Source: Spirochaetaceae bacterium
GTDB lineage: Bacteria > Spirochaetota > Spirochaetia > SZUA-6 > Bin103
Direction of reading: 5' to 3'
Length of the DNA: 51,368 nucleotides
Assembly: GCA_028818385.1 (NCBI GenBank)
Contig: JAPPNY010000185.1
Coordinates: forward strand, 1-51,368
Shown: positions 1 to 7,988 of the stretch, piece by piece
Numbering within the stretch: the stretch's first letter is position 1
Layout: each line of letters begins with the position of its first letter
Notes under the pieces: model-generated
The model's database searches: none
What the model was told of the DNA's origin: nothing
The model's input: the letters and a program-made list of their open reading frames with translations, nothing else
Translations under genes and position numbers: made by a program

Positions 1-76
1 ATTTGCATGAGGCATCCGATTCACTTCGTGTGGATATTTGGGTGAGGCAATAGGCAGAGGTGCCGCTGTGGAGGCG

Positions 77-1441
77 CTACGCACCGGTGTTCGCGGCGAA
101 CTCCCATTCCCCCGGATAGGCTCGATCGAATACGAGATCCGAGTAGTAGATGCCGTGCGCCTGCCGCTCAGCCGCGTCCACGGCGACGCCGGCATGGGCC
201 GGATCGGCCAGCGCAAAGGTACGCACCCGATGCACCACCGTCTGACGGTCTCCTCCCGCATGTGACAGCACCTTGGCCTGATCTACCACGGCTTTCGCCT
301 CATCGCGGATCGGCGTCTTCCAGTCAACCGAATCGAACACCACCTGCGGCTCGCTGGCAGCGAAGCCCCGGTCCGGATCGACCTCCCACTGATAGAGGGG
401 GTTGCGCATCCCCGGCCAACCCGGCCGGACGCGCGAGTCGTTGCTGTAGATCCGGATCACGCCGTCGGCGCAGCGGAACGCGGTCTGCAGGCCGGGCGAG
501 GGTACGTCGACGTAGACCGGCTGCGGCAGATCGATGAGCGGATCGGCGGCGCGCAGCCACGCCACGCCGCCCTCGGGACGGCGAAAGGCCGGACGCACGC
601 GCGCGCTGATCACCCAGTCGCCATGGCTGAGCCGCATCGGGCACGGCTCCCAGAGCCCTTCGGCCGAGACCGGCCCGGTGCGGGTCCACTGGTACCGGCC
701 GGCCGCCGGTTCATAGGAGAACTCCAGGCATGCGACGCGCTCCGTCGATGGGCAGAACACCGTCATGGGCGCCATCCAGCGGGTGGCATCGCCGTCGATC
801 GGCACCGGGTTGACCATGCCGGTGATCAGGCGGCGTATCTCTGCACGCTCGCAGCACGCGTACCCCGACCCATAGCCCTTCTGCCGCAATGGCTGCACCC
901 CCACCACCGGCGCAAAGCTGTCGGTGGCCGGATCGAAGCGCAATTGCGTCCATTCGACCAGCGCGGTCGCGTCAAGCCGGTTCCGTACCTCCTCGATCGT
1001 CTCGAGCGCCAGCCATCCGGTGTCGGGGTCGAGGGGCCGGGCGACCCGCTTCCACATGAAGGTAAACAGTCCGGCGTGCGCCGGAGCCTGCCCATCCATG
1101 AGCGCCCCGGCCGGCACGCCGAACCCCACCGGGCCGACCGTCTCGCGCTTGTAGACGCGGCCGTCCGCGCGCGCGTCCCAGTCGTCGGTGGTGGCGCGGA
1201 GCACTCCCTCGCCTACCAGCTCGCCGTCGTAACCGCCAGCGCGGATCTGGTACAGGGTGCCGCGGTTGTCATCCGAGCCGCGCCAGCCGCCGCTGGTCAG
1301 CAGTAGCAGAAAGCGGTCGCGGCTGAGCTGAAGGCCGCTGACATGGCGCGGGAACACGCCATCGGTGCCGGACTCGCCGGCGGTGCGAAACCGATGGACC
1401 AGCTTGCCCCGGTAGTCCAGGGTCGCGGCCGGCGTGGTCAC
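77..1441 (-). CDS. Uncharacterised BNR/sialidase-like propeller protein
   Basis: A 454-residue protein with no signal peptide. The GTG start at 1441 overlaps the TGA of the upstream glycosidase-like gene (GTGA), so the two are translationally coupled; the open frame continues further upstream but there it only shadows that gene. The protein is rich in Trp, Asp and Gly and has repeated strand-like units (SGLQLSRDRFLLLL, GVIRIYSNDSR, NPLYQWEVDPDRG) reminiscent of BNR/sialidase-type beta-propellers. I see no catalytic motif I can name. Coupling to a TIM-barrel glycosidase-like protein suggests both act on the same carbohydrate. The propeller assignment is inference from repeat texture; the reading frame itself is secure. 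Confidence 0.72.
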   Translation of the reverse strand: MTTPAATLDYRGKLVHRFRTAGESGTDGVFPRHVSGLQLSRDRFLLLLTSGGWRGSDDNRGTLYQIRAGGYDGELVGEGVLRATTDDWDARADGRVYKRETVGPVGFGVPAGALMDGQAPAHAGLFTFMWKRVARPLDPDTGWLALETIEEVRNRLDATALVEWTQLRFDPATDSFAPVVGVQPLRQKGYGSGYACCERAEIRRLITGMVNPVPIDGDATRWMAPMTVFCPSTERVACLEFSYEPAAGRYQWTRTGPVSAEGLWEPCPMRLSHGDWVISARVRPAFRRPEGGVAWLRAADPLIDLPQPVYVDVPSPGLQTAFRCADGVIRIYSNDSRVRPGWPGMRNPLYQWEVDPDRGFAASEPQVVFDSVDWKTPIRDEAKAVVDQAKVLSHAGGDRQTVVHRVRTFALADPAHAGVAVDAAERQAHGIYYSDLVFDRAYPGEWEFAANTGA

Positions 1442-3075
1442 CCCGGCCTCGGCGAATCGGGCCAGATGCCGTCGGGGTACTCGTAGCGGACTTCCAGCTC
1501 GATGTCCTCGACGGTGATGTCGAACTCGTCGGCCAGGCGCTCGTTGCGCCTGGCCATCCGCAGCGTCACCTCGTTGCGGCCGCGCCGCGGCAGGTGGCCC
1601 GAGAGGTCGTACTCGAACCAGTCCCGACCGACCCAGCGCAGGTAGTAGGCGCCGGCGCGCATGGGCGTGTCGCACTCCAGCAGCTCGCCGTTCAGGGCGA
1701 CTTCCACCTCGTCGTAGCCGGTCATGTTCGTCAGGTGGACGCGCAGGCGGCACGCGCTCAGGCGGTCCGCCTTGCCGCGGGCGTCGTCGGCCACCTCGAT
1801 CGTGATCGGCAGCGGCTCGGAGCCGAGCACCGCCGGGATCTGGTGCCCGGTCTCCAGGCAGTTGGGAAACGAGTCGTGCGAGCGCATGACGACGTAGGTC
1901 TTGTCCTTGAACTCCAGCCGCATCGGATTGCCGATGTCGTCCAGCACGTCGCGGTTGTCGTAGTTGTAGGTGGGCGCGGTGCCGAAGTAGTTGAACACGT
2001 ACAGGCCGGGAACGCCCTTCGCCAGATGGCGCGCGGCGATCGCGCGCGTCATCTCGTTGGTCATCCCCGTCATGATCGGCGTCTGGACGAACCAGCGCTT
2101 GTCGTCGGAGTCGCCGGCCAGATAGCCCTCCTCGATCGCGGGGTAGATCTGCGTGTCGGTCGAGGCGGCCAGCTCCACCCACTCGCCCATGTCCTCCTCC
2201 ATGTCCTGGCCGAAGAAGCAGGAAGGCACGAGGATGTCGACCAGGCCGTCGCGCACCCAGGTGCGCACGTCCAGGCCGAGGCGCTCGCTGCCGGCGATGG
2301 TGTTGGGCACCCGCGCGGCGAAGCCGATCGGCCGGCCGCGCGCGTCGCCGATGCGGTCGATCCCGATCCGCATCTGCCGCATCATGTCGGTCATCAGCGC
2401 CATGCCGGCCTGCTCCGCGCCGCGCTTGAAGTAGCCGGGGCAGCGCATGTAGTCGCACAGGAAGCCGTCCAGGTCGTAGCGTTCGCACGACTCGAAGGCC
2501 AGGTCGCGCCTCAGGTCACGGACCTCCTGGTGGGCGTAGTCCTGGAAGAAGCGCAGCACGTTCCACAGCCTGTCCGGCCAGCCGGCGGCGCCGTCCTCGC
2601 CGATCAGGTACTCGGGGTGCTCGATGAAGAACTCGCCCGACCAGAGGTTGGCGTCGTCGGCGTGGGCGCCCCAGTGGTGCCAGTCGTTCATGGCCAGTCG
2701 GAACCAGAAGTCGACGCCGATGCGCCTGGCTTCGCGGACCTTGACCTCCTCGGGGTCGATGCCGGCCTCGAAGGCGAGGCGCAGGTGCTCGGCGGCGCGC
2801 CACAGCTTGATGTCCCCGATGCGGGCGCCGCGCTGCATGCGATCGACGATGAATTCCACGCCCTTCACCTCGGTCGGCCACCCCACGGTGAAGCCGGCAT
2901 TGGAGCCCATGGCGCCGACGTAGGCGTCCACCGGGCGGCCCTGAAAGAAACCGAAATGCGCCTGCGCGATCCGCTCCGCCGAGATCGGCGGGTGGTAGTA
3001 CATCTCCTGCCCGGCGTTCTGGTCCCACATCACGCGGTAGCGCCGTACGCGCCGATCCTTCCTCTCATCAGCCAT
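1438..3075 (-). CDS. Glycosidase-like TIM-barrel protein, paralogue A of a four-member family
   Basis: A 545-residue cytoplasmic protein without a signal peptide. Landmarks: RRYRVMWDQN near residue 11, MNDWHH at 129-134, DGFLCDYMRCPGYF at 203-216, AIEEGY at 313-318, YVFNYFGT at 359-366 and SFPNC at 402-406, then a C-terminal beta-sandwich-like region. The D-(Y/F)-x-R-x-P element resembles the DYIRYP strand of GHL10/DUF187-type glycosidase-like barrels, where Asp and Glu at strand ends are candidate catalytic residues. Close relatives lie at 19055-20734 and 25007-26665, and a more distant one at 21226-22848. The start is ATG with GGGGGTGAGCG upstream. The downstream propeller-like gene overlaps by 4 nt. 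Substrate unknown; the hydrolase role is inferred. Confidence 0.8.
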   Translation of the reverse strand: MADERKDRRVRRYRVMWDQNAGQEMYYHPPISAERIAQAHFGFFQGRPVDAYVGAMGSNAGFTVGWPTEVKGVEFIVDRMQRGARIGDIKLWRAAEHLRLAFEAGIDPEEVKVREARRIGVDFWFRLAMNDWHHWGAHADDANLWSGEFFIEHPEYLIGEDGAAGWPDRLWNVLRFFQDYAHQEVRDLRRDLAFESCERYDLDGFLCDYMRCPGYFKRGAEQAGMALMTDMMRQMRIGIDRIGDARGRPIGFAARVPNTIAGSERLGLDVRTWVRDGLVDILVPSCFFGQDMEEDMGEWVELAASTDTQIYPAIEEGYLAGDSDDKRWFVQTPIMTGMTNEMTRAIAARHLAKGVPGLYVFNYFGTAPTYNYDNRDVLDDIGNPMRLEFKDKTYVVMRSHDSFPNCLETGHQIPAVLGSEPLPITIEVADDARGKADRLSACRLRVHLTNMTGYDEVEVALNGELLECDTPMRAGAYYLRWVGRDWFEYDLSGHLPRRGRNEVTLRMARRNERLADEFDITVEDIELEVRYEYPDGIWPDSPRPG

Positions 3076-3102
3076 CGCTCACCCCCTTGCGATGCGGCCG
3101 GC

Positions 3103-3252
3103 TTATCCCGCCCAGTGACGGCAGGTCAAGCCCTCGATCCTCCGGAAGCGGGCGAGATTGGCCGTGATCAATCGCGCCGTGCGCGACTCCACGACGTATC
3201 TGTTGCGGCTGATGCCACGCCTCCCACTTCGAGTACCGTCAACATCGGACAT
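3103..3252 (-). pseudogene. Remnant of a VapC-like PIN toxin (C-terminal end)
   Basis: A 49-codon minus-strand frame ends in LITANLARFRRIEGLTCRHW and a TAA stop. This pattern (Leu-hydrophobic-Thr-x-Asn, then Phe, then the pair IxGL, then a terminal W) is the usual C-terminus of VapC/PIN-domain toxins. The upstream acidic residues of a PIN domain are absent; the frame before this tail is short and unrelated. I read it as a decayed toxin lying between the glycosidase-like gene and a divergent membrane-protein gene. It could be a chance resemblance, but the tail is quite specific. Confidence 0.5.
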
Positions 3253-3277
3253 GCCGACATAGGATAACCTCCCTTCC

Positions 3278-3829
3278 GTGATTGAAGCGCGCCTGCCCGG
3301 GAACTACCACCACCTCACGGCGCGCGCCAAGGCGCCGCTGATCGCGCTGCTGTCGCTGGCGTCGATCGCGCTGGGCGGGTACGTGTTTTCGCTGCTGCTG
3401 GAACTGCTGCGGCTGCTGCGCGATCTCTACACGGTCGCGCCGCGCGGCGGCGTCAGCCTGCTGCGGTTCCTGTTCGGATTCGGGCTGCCGGTCCTGGCGG
3501 GCGTCGGCTTGATCGCGGCCGTGGTGTTCACCGTCTATGCCTACAGCCGCTACGGGGTGCGCAACCGCTGGCTCAAGCAGTCGGTGCACGATCTTCCCCC
3601 CGAAGCCATGCTGGCCGCGGGCGAAGGCTACCGGACCCTCTTCAGCCGGTTCCTGCTGGTCACCGCTCTGGAGCTCTTCCTGGCAGGCGTGGTCCGCGCG
3701 GGAGAACTGGCCCTCTGGGGACTGGACGGCACGTGGCGAGGCGAGTTGGCAGTCGCTGCCGCCGTGCCGGCAGCGCTGGGCGTCGCGGCCGCCGTGGCCC
3801 GGGCCCTGGTCGTCCGCGGATCGCGGTAG
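3278..3829 (+). CDS. Small hydrophobic membrane protein, unknown function
   Basis: A 183-residue protein with about four predicted membrane segments: residues ~18-42, ~58-90, ~126-145 and ~158-178. It starts with GTG at 3278; the nearest upstream ATG (3251) runs straight into a TAG. No family is recognised. A basic-rich loop (SRYGVRNRWLKQS) follows the second hydrophobic block, consistent with a cytoplasmic loop. It stands alone, divergent from the glycosidase-like gene at 1438-3075 and about 100 nt before the PhyH gene. The frame is supported by length, hydrophobic pattern and G/C at third positions. Confidence 0.65.
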   Translation: MIEARLPGNYHHLTARAKAPLIALLSLASIALGGYVFSLLLELLRLLRDLYTVAPRGGVSLLRFLFGFGLPVLAGVGLIAAVVFTVYAYSRYGVRNRWLKQSVHDLPPEAMLAAGEGYRTLFSRFLLVTALELFLAGVVRAGELALWGLDGTWRGELAVAAAVPAALGVAAAVARALVVRGSR

Positions 3830-3934
3830 CCAGCACGCCGACACGGGCCGAATCGCCGAGCGGCATGCGTGCTCGGCACCATGCTACATTCGTCGCACAC
3901 CCGCTCAGGCAGGGCGCGGTCCGAGGGAGGGACG

Positions 3935-4729
3935 ATGACCGCAACGCAGAAATATCTCTTCGACCTACAAGGATTTCTGGTCGTCGAAGACGTGCTCTCG
4001 GACTCGGAGTGCGAGCTGGCCAAGCGCAAGATCCGCGAGCACATGGAGCCGATGGACAAGACGCCGGACGGCTACGACGCGAACGGCACCTGGCACAGGA
4101 CCTCTGGCCTGGTGAATCTCGGCGAGCCGTTCACGACCCTGATCGACCATCCCAAGCTGATCTCGGTCCTGAGCGAGATCATCGGCCCCAAGCTGCGGCT
4201 GGAAGCCAACTACAGCTTCGTGCGCTCGAAAGGCTGTCCGCACTTCGAGATGCACGGCGGCCACCGCGGCGGCCGGGTGAACTTCCGCTACTACGTGCAC
4301 GGCGACCAGATCTACACCGGGCTCACCGTCGTCGCGTTCACCCTGCAGGAGATCGCCGAGGAGGACGGCGGCTTCGCCTGCATTCCCGGCTCCCACAAGG
4401 GCGACTTCCACGTCCCACCGGAGGACCACAAGCGCCTGTTCGCGATCGACGGCCCTCTGGTGCGCAACATCGCCGCGCCCAAGGGCTCGGCCATCATCTT
4501 CACCGAGACGCTCGCGCACGGGGCCGCGTCCTGGCAGGGGGAAGAGCCCCGCTACGGCGTGTTCTACAAGTACAACGACCGCGCGGCGACCTACGGCTAC
4601 CGGCCCTATCGCCTCCCCAGCACAGAGACCCTGGCGAAGCTGCCTCCGGAGAAGCGCATCTTCTTCAACGGCACCTGGGAGGCGTTCGGCCCGGAGGACA
4701 ACCCGCACAACGAGCACGCGGAGGCCTGA
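3935..4729 (+). CDS. Phytanoyl-CoA dioxygenase (PhyH) family oxygenase
   Basis: A 264-residue Fe(II)/2-oxoglutarate-type oxygenase of the PhyH family. The ATG at 3935 was chosen because GAGGGAGG sits just upstream; an in-frame ATG at 3869 has no comparable site. Family features visible: DLQGFLVVEDVLSDSE at the N-terminus, a candidate metal pair H103-x-E105, the GSHKGD motif at 152-157, the second metal His in TLAHGA at about 195, and R206 in RYGVFYKY for the 2-oxoglutarate carboxylate. The first pair reads H-x-E rather than the commoner H-x-D. Related proteins hydroxylate CoA esters, ectoine or small metabolites; the substrate here cannot be told from sequence. Confidence 0.85.
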   Translation: MTATQKYLFDLQGFLVVEDVLSDSECELAKRKIREHMEPMDKTPDGYDANGTWHRTSGLVNLGEPFTTLIDHPKLISVLSEIIGPKLRLEANYSFVRSKGCPHFEMHGGHRGGRVNFRYYVHGDQIYTGLTVVAFTLQEIAEEDGGFACIPGSHKGDFHVPPEDHKRLFAIDGPLVRNIAAPKGSAIIFTETLAHGAASWQGEEPRYGVFYKYNDRAATYGYRPYRLPSTETLAKLPPEKRIFFNGTWEAFGPEDNPHNEHAEA

Positions 4730-4940
4730 GCGTTCCGTTCATTTTCCTGGGGCTCCGCGGACCAGCACCACGCGGCGCCGTTCGATCTCAGCGTGAAAGC
4801 CCTCCGGGAGGCGTGCTCAGTCGTGCTCTCCACCAGGAAACGCTCATGTGTCGTGCCTTGTGCTTGTGCCGGTGCTGCCGATCGTCGGACATTGTCGTCG
4901 GAATGACCCGCCTGGCCGTTACCGTCGACGAGGAGCAGCG

Positions 4941-5918
4941 GTGATCCTAGTCGACATCCCGGTCTGGATCGAGTACGACCGGCCTCTCCGACTGCCGAAA
5001 GCGATCGTTCTTCTGGCTGGCGTTGCGCTCCTGTCGCTCGGTTCGGTTTCGTTCGCGCTGGCGCACGAGACGCACGATGACGTTCCGCGCACGGCGGTCG
5101 TGTCCGCCTTCGCACCGGAGCTGTCGATCCTGAAGCAAGAGCTCGCCGAGGCGTCGACGTACTCCGTGAACGGTGTCGAGTTCTGCATCGGGACCCTGCA
5201 GGGGCAGGATGTCGTGCTGTTCCTGAGCGGGATCAGCATCGTCAACGCGGCGATGACGACCCAGCTCGCGCTGGACCACTTCAACGTCGAACGGATCGTG
5301 TTCTCGGGCATCGCCGGCGGCGTTGATCCGTCGTTGAACATCGGGGACATCGTGATCGCGGACCGCTGGGGACAATACCTGGAGATAGTCCTGGCCCGAG
5401 AGGTCGAGGGCGAGTGGAGCACGCCGCCGTTCTTCGACTATCCGTATCCGAACTTCGGGATGATGTTCCCGCGCTCAGTCACCGTGCAGCGGGCCGGCGC
5501 CGACGCGCCGGAGACCCGCTTCTGGTTCCCCGTGGACGGCTCGCTGCTTGCCGCCGCCCGCGTCGCGGCAGCGGAGGTCGAGCTGCACCACTGCACCGCG
5601 GACGACACCTGTCTGCAACATGCTCCCAGGGTCGTCGTGGGCGGTGCCGGCGTGTCCGGCGGCGCCTTCGTCGACAACGCGGCGTTCCGGGAGCACACGT
5701 TCGACACCTTCGGTGCGCGGGTGCTGGACATGGAGAGCGCGGCCGTCGCGCACGTGGCCTACGCCAACGAGATGCCGTTCATCGCCGTCCGGAGCCTGTC
5801 CGACCTGGCCGGTGGCGGCGAGGGCGAGAACCAGATGGAAGTCTTCCTCGGCCTCGCGGCCGCCAACGCGGCCGCGGTGGTCAAGGCGCTCCTGCGGTCG
5901 CTACCGGCTGAGGGGTAG
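4941..5918 (+). CDS. Exported 5'-methylthioadenosine/S-adenosylhomocysteine nucleosidase-like protein
   Basis: A 325-residue protein starting with GTG at 4941, placed 5 nt after AGGAG. A hydrophobic segment (AIVLLAGVALLSLGSVSFALA) followed by AHE looks like a signal peptide, preceded by an unusually long n-region. The rest is a nucleoside phosphorylase fold: FSGIAGGVD, a G-x-I-V-I-A-D strand, VLDMESAAVAHVAY (the Glu pairs with nucleoside ribose in MTA/SAH nucleosidases) and RSLSDLAGG with the catalytic-type Asp. A cysteine pair (HHCTADDTCLQH) may form a disulfide outside the cytoplasm. Export of this fold is uncommon for the housekeeping enzyme and suggests nucleoside scavenging in the periplasm. 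The fold is clear; the substrate is inferred. Confidence 0.82.
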   Translation: MILVDIPVWIEYDRPLRLPKAIVLLAGVALLSLGSVSFALAHETHDDVPRTAVVSAFAPELSILKQELAEASTYSVNGVEFCIGTLQGQDVVLFLSGISIVNAAMTTQLALDHFNVERIVFSGIAGGVDPSLNIGDIVIADRWGQYLEIVLAREVEGEWSTPPFFDYPYPNFGMMFPRSVTVQRAGADAPETRFWFPVDGSLLAAARVAAAEVELHHCTADDTCLQHAPRVVVGGAGVSGGAFVDNAAFREHTFDTFGARVLDMESAAVAHVAYANEMPFIAVRSLSDLAGGGEGENQMEVFLGLAAANAAAVVKALLRSLPAEG

Positions 5919-5982
5919 CAGGGTCGATAGGCTACCGGATTCTGCGGGCTGCAGCGCTCAGGTCCCGCTCCTCGCCCCTCGC

Positions 5983-6384
5983 TCACGCGCGGCGAACGTT
6001 GTGGACCGTGATGTCGAGACGCGGCGCCCGCGAGAGCGGCCCGTCCGCGGTGAGGAGTTCTGCGCCCCAGGCACGGGCCGTGGCCACGTAGAACGCATCA
6101 TAGGCGGTCAGGTTGTGGCGATGCCGCCACGCGGACTTGGCAAGCGCACGATGGGAGACACGCTCCACCGGCCAGCCGCTCAGATCATCAAGTGCCAGGA
6201 GAGCCCGGTCCTCGGAGAGCTCCTCGCGCAGCACCGCTCGCCTCAGCACGGCCACCACCTCCGCATCCATCAGTTCCGGAGCCACCAGCACGGAATGCTC
6301 GGTAGCCGCCGCGATACTCTTGCCAATCGCCGTCTTCAGGAGGTACTCGACTGCGGCCGAGGCGTCGATGACGTACCGCGTCAC
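5983..6384 (-). CDS. vapC: VapC/FitB-type PIN-domain toxin ribonuclease
   Basis: A 133-residue PIN-domain protein, normal length for VapC toxins, which cleave RNA using Mg2+ held by clustered acidic residues. Visible acidic positions: D7 in YVIDASAAVEYLL, E in PELMDAEVV, D in LTAYDAFYVATA and D in LLTADGPLSR. The GTG start overlaps the antitoxin stop (GTGA), the usual coupled arrangement that keeps toxin below antitoxin. It is the second gene of the pair and ends 64 nt from the convergent nucleosidase gene. Confidence 0.92.
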   Translation of the reverse strand: MTRYVIDASAAVEYLLKTAIGKSIAAATEHSVLVAPELMDAEVVAVLRRAVLREELSEDRALLALDDLSGWPVERVSHRALAKSAWRHRHNLTAYDAFYVATARAWGAELLTADGPLSRAPRLDITVHNVRRA

Positions 6385-6620
6385 TCCCGGGTCACGTCGA
6401 GCTCACGACGCGCCTCTTCCAGGAGTGACGCCGGCGTGACGCCCAGGTCCGTCTCCGAGCGCGTCGCGAAGCGCTCCGCCCACTCCTGCCGCTCCAGTTC
6501 ATGCTCAACGGCGGCGAGCACGACTTCGCCGATGGTTCGGTTGCGAACACGGGCATGACGGCGGAGCCGCTCATGCAGAGCCGACGGGACGTTCTTGACC
6601 TGAAGGTTCATCACCGGCAT
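6381..6620 (-). CDS. vapB: VapB/FitA-type ribbon-helix-helix antitoxin
   Basis: A 79-residue antitoxin. The N-terminal LQVKNVPSALHERLRRHA is the ribbon-helix-helix DNA-binding unit typical of FitA-like antitoxins; the acidic C-terminus (LLEEARRELDVTRE) would wrap the toxin. The ATG at 6620 gives MPVMNLQVKNVP; an in-frame ATG at 6611 gives MNLQVKNVP, closer to the usual family start. A perfect inverted repeat covers the first start codon, so autoregulation is likely. Coupled to the PIN toxin by a 4-nt overlap. Confidence 0.9.
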   Translation of the reverse strand: MPVMNLQVKNVPSALHERLRRHARVRNRTIGEVVLAAVEHELERQEWAERFATRSETDLGVTPASLLEEARRELDVTRE

Positions 6621-6634
6621 GCGTATAGCATGCC
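6616..6634 (-). promoter_or_regulatory. Inverted-repeat operator over the vapBC start
   Basis: GGCATGC-GTATA-GCATGCC is a perfect 7-bp inverted repeat with a 5-nt spacer. On the minus strand TTGATC and TATACG, 18 nt apart, make a plausible -35/-10 pair with the -10 inside the repeat. A VapB-VapC complex bound here would block its own promoter. With that -10, transcription would begin near 6615, favouring translation from the ATG at 6611 on a nearly leaderless mRNA. Position and symmetry are seen; function is inferred. Confidence 0.55.
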
Positions 6635-6664
6635 TCCGGCATGACGATCAAGCACAGCCATGCG

Positions 6665-7816
6665 CTACAACTCACGCTGCCAGAGACGACGTACGAACTC
6701 GGTCGCAGGCAGGACATCGATGCCGTCGTCCGTGCGCCGGGCTCGCGGCTCCAGGCAGACGACGATGCGTTCCCGGACGCCGGGGTGCTCCTGTGCCAGC
6801 GTGCGCAGCCCCTGGAGATGATCGCGGGTGATCCGCGCGCTCGCCTTGGCCTCCACCGCGACCTGCATGTCCCCGAGCACGAAGTCGACCTCGATGCCGC
6901 TCGGCAGCCGCCAGTGGGTCAACTCCACGTCCAGCTCGCGGTACGCGATGCAGGCGGACAGCTCTTGAAAGAGCCAGTTCTCGAACGCCTTGCCGTAGAG
7001 CTGCGATCCCGGGGTCAGCGCTCCGCGCTTGGCGAGCCGATTCACCGTACCGACGTCGGCGAAGTAGAACTTCGGCGCACCGATCACGCGGCGCTTGCGC
7101 CGCTTGCGGTATGCGGGAAGCCAGCGGCCGAGCAGCGTGTCCTCCAGGATTCCGAAGTAGGCCTTGGCGGTCGGGCTCGATACCCCGCACTCGCGCGCGA
7201 TGTTGGAGAAGTTCACGAGCTCTCCGTCGCTGAGCGCCGCGGCGTCCAGGAAGCCCGAGAAAGCGGGCAGGTCCCGGACCAGTCCCTCGGCAGCGACCTC
7301 CTCGCGCAGGTAGTCGGCGATGTAGGCGTCGAGCAAGCGCCGCGGCCGCTCGGCCTGGTACATGCGCGGCAGGTAGCCGTGGTTCAGCATCCGATCAAGC
7401 ACGAAGTCGTCACCCGTCTCGCCTGCAGTGAGGCCGTGCATTTCGTAGCGCACCGCCCGTCCGCCAAGCAGGTTGGCCGCCCCGCGCCGCACCTTTCGGG
7501 CGCTCGACCCGCACAGGGCGAAGTGCAGTCCACGGTTCTCGATCAGCCAATGCACCTCGTCCAGGAGTGCCGGCACCTTCTGAATCTCGTCGATGACGAC
7601 CTGGCGCCTCAGCGCCGGACGCGCCGACTCCAACTCCTGGCGCAGGTACTCCGGATGATCGAGGTAACGCCTGAACTCCTCCCCCTTCAGCAGATCGACC
7701 CAGTGAGCGTCGGGGTAGCGCTGCCTGAGCAGGGTGCTCTTGCCGGTCTGGCGCGGCCCCCAGAGAAAGAAGGTCTCGGTGCCGGGATCAGGCAGAAGAA
7801 GGGACCGCTTGAACAT
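6665..7816 (-). CDS. AAA_14 ATPase with C-terminal DUF4143
   Basis: A 383-residue P-loop ATPase of the AAA_14/DUF4143 family. Walker A GPRQTGKST is at residues 20-28, Walker B is QVVIDEIQKV near residue 80, and the C-terminal third carries the DUF4143 nuclease-like core (GIEVDFVLGDMQVAVEAKAS, an E/D-V-D-F...E-x-K arrangement). The start at 7816 was chosen because MFKRSLLLPDPG leads directly into the P-loop and GAAGG lies just upstream; longer frames run through non-coding sequence. Such proteins are common in multi-copy sets and their role is unclear. It is a separate unit from vapBC, 44 nt away, preceded by a palindrome. Confidence 0.88.
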   Translation of the reverse strand: MFKRSLLLPDPGTETFFLWGPRQTGKSTLLRQRYPDAHWVDLLKGEEFRRYLDHPEYLRQELESARPALRRQVVIDEIQKVPALLDEVHWLIENRGLHFALCGSSARKVRRGAANLLGGRAVRYEMHGLTAGETGDDFVLDRMLNHGYLPRMYQAERPRRLLDAYIADYLREEVAAEGLVRDLPAFSGFLDAAALSDGELVNFSNIARECGVSSPTAKAYFGILEDTLLGRWLPAYRKRRKRRVIGAPKFYFADVGTVNRLAKRGALTPGSQLYGKAFENWLFQELSACIAYRELDVELTHWRLPSGIEVDFVLGDMQVAVEAKASARITRDHLQGLRTLAQEHPGVRERIVVCLEPRARRTDDGIDVLPATEFVRRLWQREL

Positions 7817-7826
7817 TACCTTCAAT

Positions 7827-7838
7827 TTATCATGATAA
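7827..7838. promoter_or_regulatory. Perfect palindrome TTATCATGATAA before the AAA_14 gene
   Basis: A 12-bp perfect palindrome in a short AT-rich patch, 10 nt upstream of the ATPase start at 7816. It could be an operator, or overlap a -10 element. Its AT content stands out from the GC-rich surroundings. No regulator gene is adjacent. Confidence 0.35.
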
Positions 7839-7901
7839 TCTGAAGTAGCGCATCGGGTGATGGGAACCCTCTGATGACCGTCACGCCATTGGGGCCGGCA
7901 G

Positions 7902-7945
7902 AAAAAGGGCGCCAGAGCCGGCTCGTTCGAGTCGGCCCTGACGCC
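7902..7945 (-). terminator. Rho-independent terminator after binding protein 1
   Basis: On the minus strand two 18-nt arms (7928-7945 and 7908-7925) pair, with one A-C mismatch, two G-T pairs and a GAAC loop, and are followed by a run of five T (7906-7902). It lies 44 nt after the stop of the gene at 7989-9989. The same element follows the other two tandem binding-protein genes. A second GC-rich hairpin (7961-7967 with 7973-7979) precedes it. Confidence 0.85.
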
Positions 7946-7988
7946 GTTGTGAGGCGTGTCCGGCGGGATTCGCCCGCCGCGGTCTCGC

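Noticed and set aside
77..2488. An 803-codon continuous minus-strand frame
   Set aside because: Its first 349 codons run opposite-phase through the glycosidase-like gene at 1438-3075 and have Arg/Gly/His-rich shadow composition; the real gene starts at GTG 1441.
1594..3267. A 557-codon plus-strand frame opposite the glycosidase-like gene
   Set aside because: Shadow composition, no motif, and the minus-strand gene has conserved paralogues.
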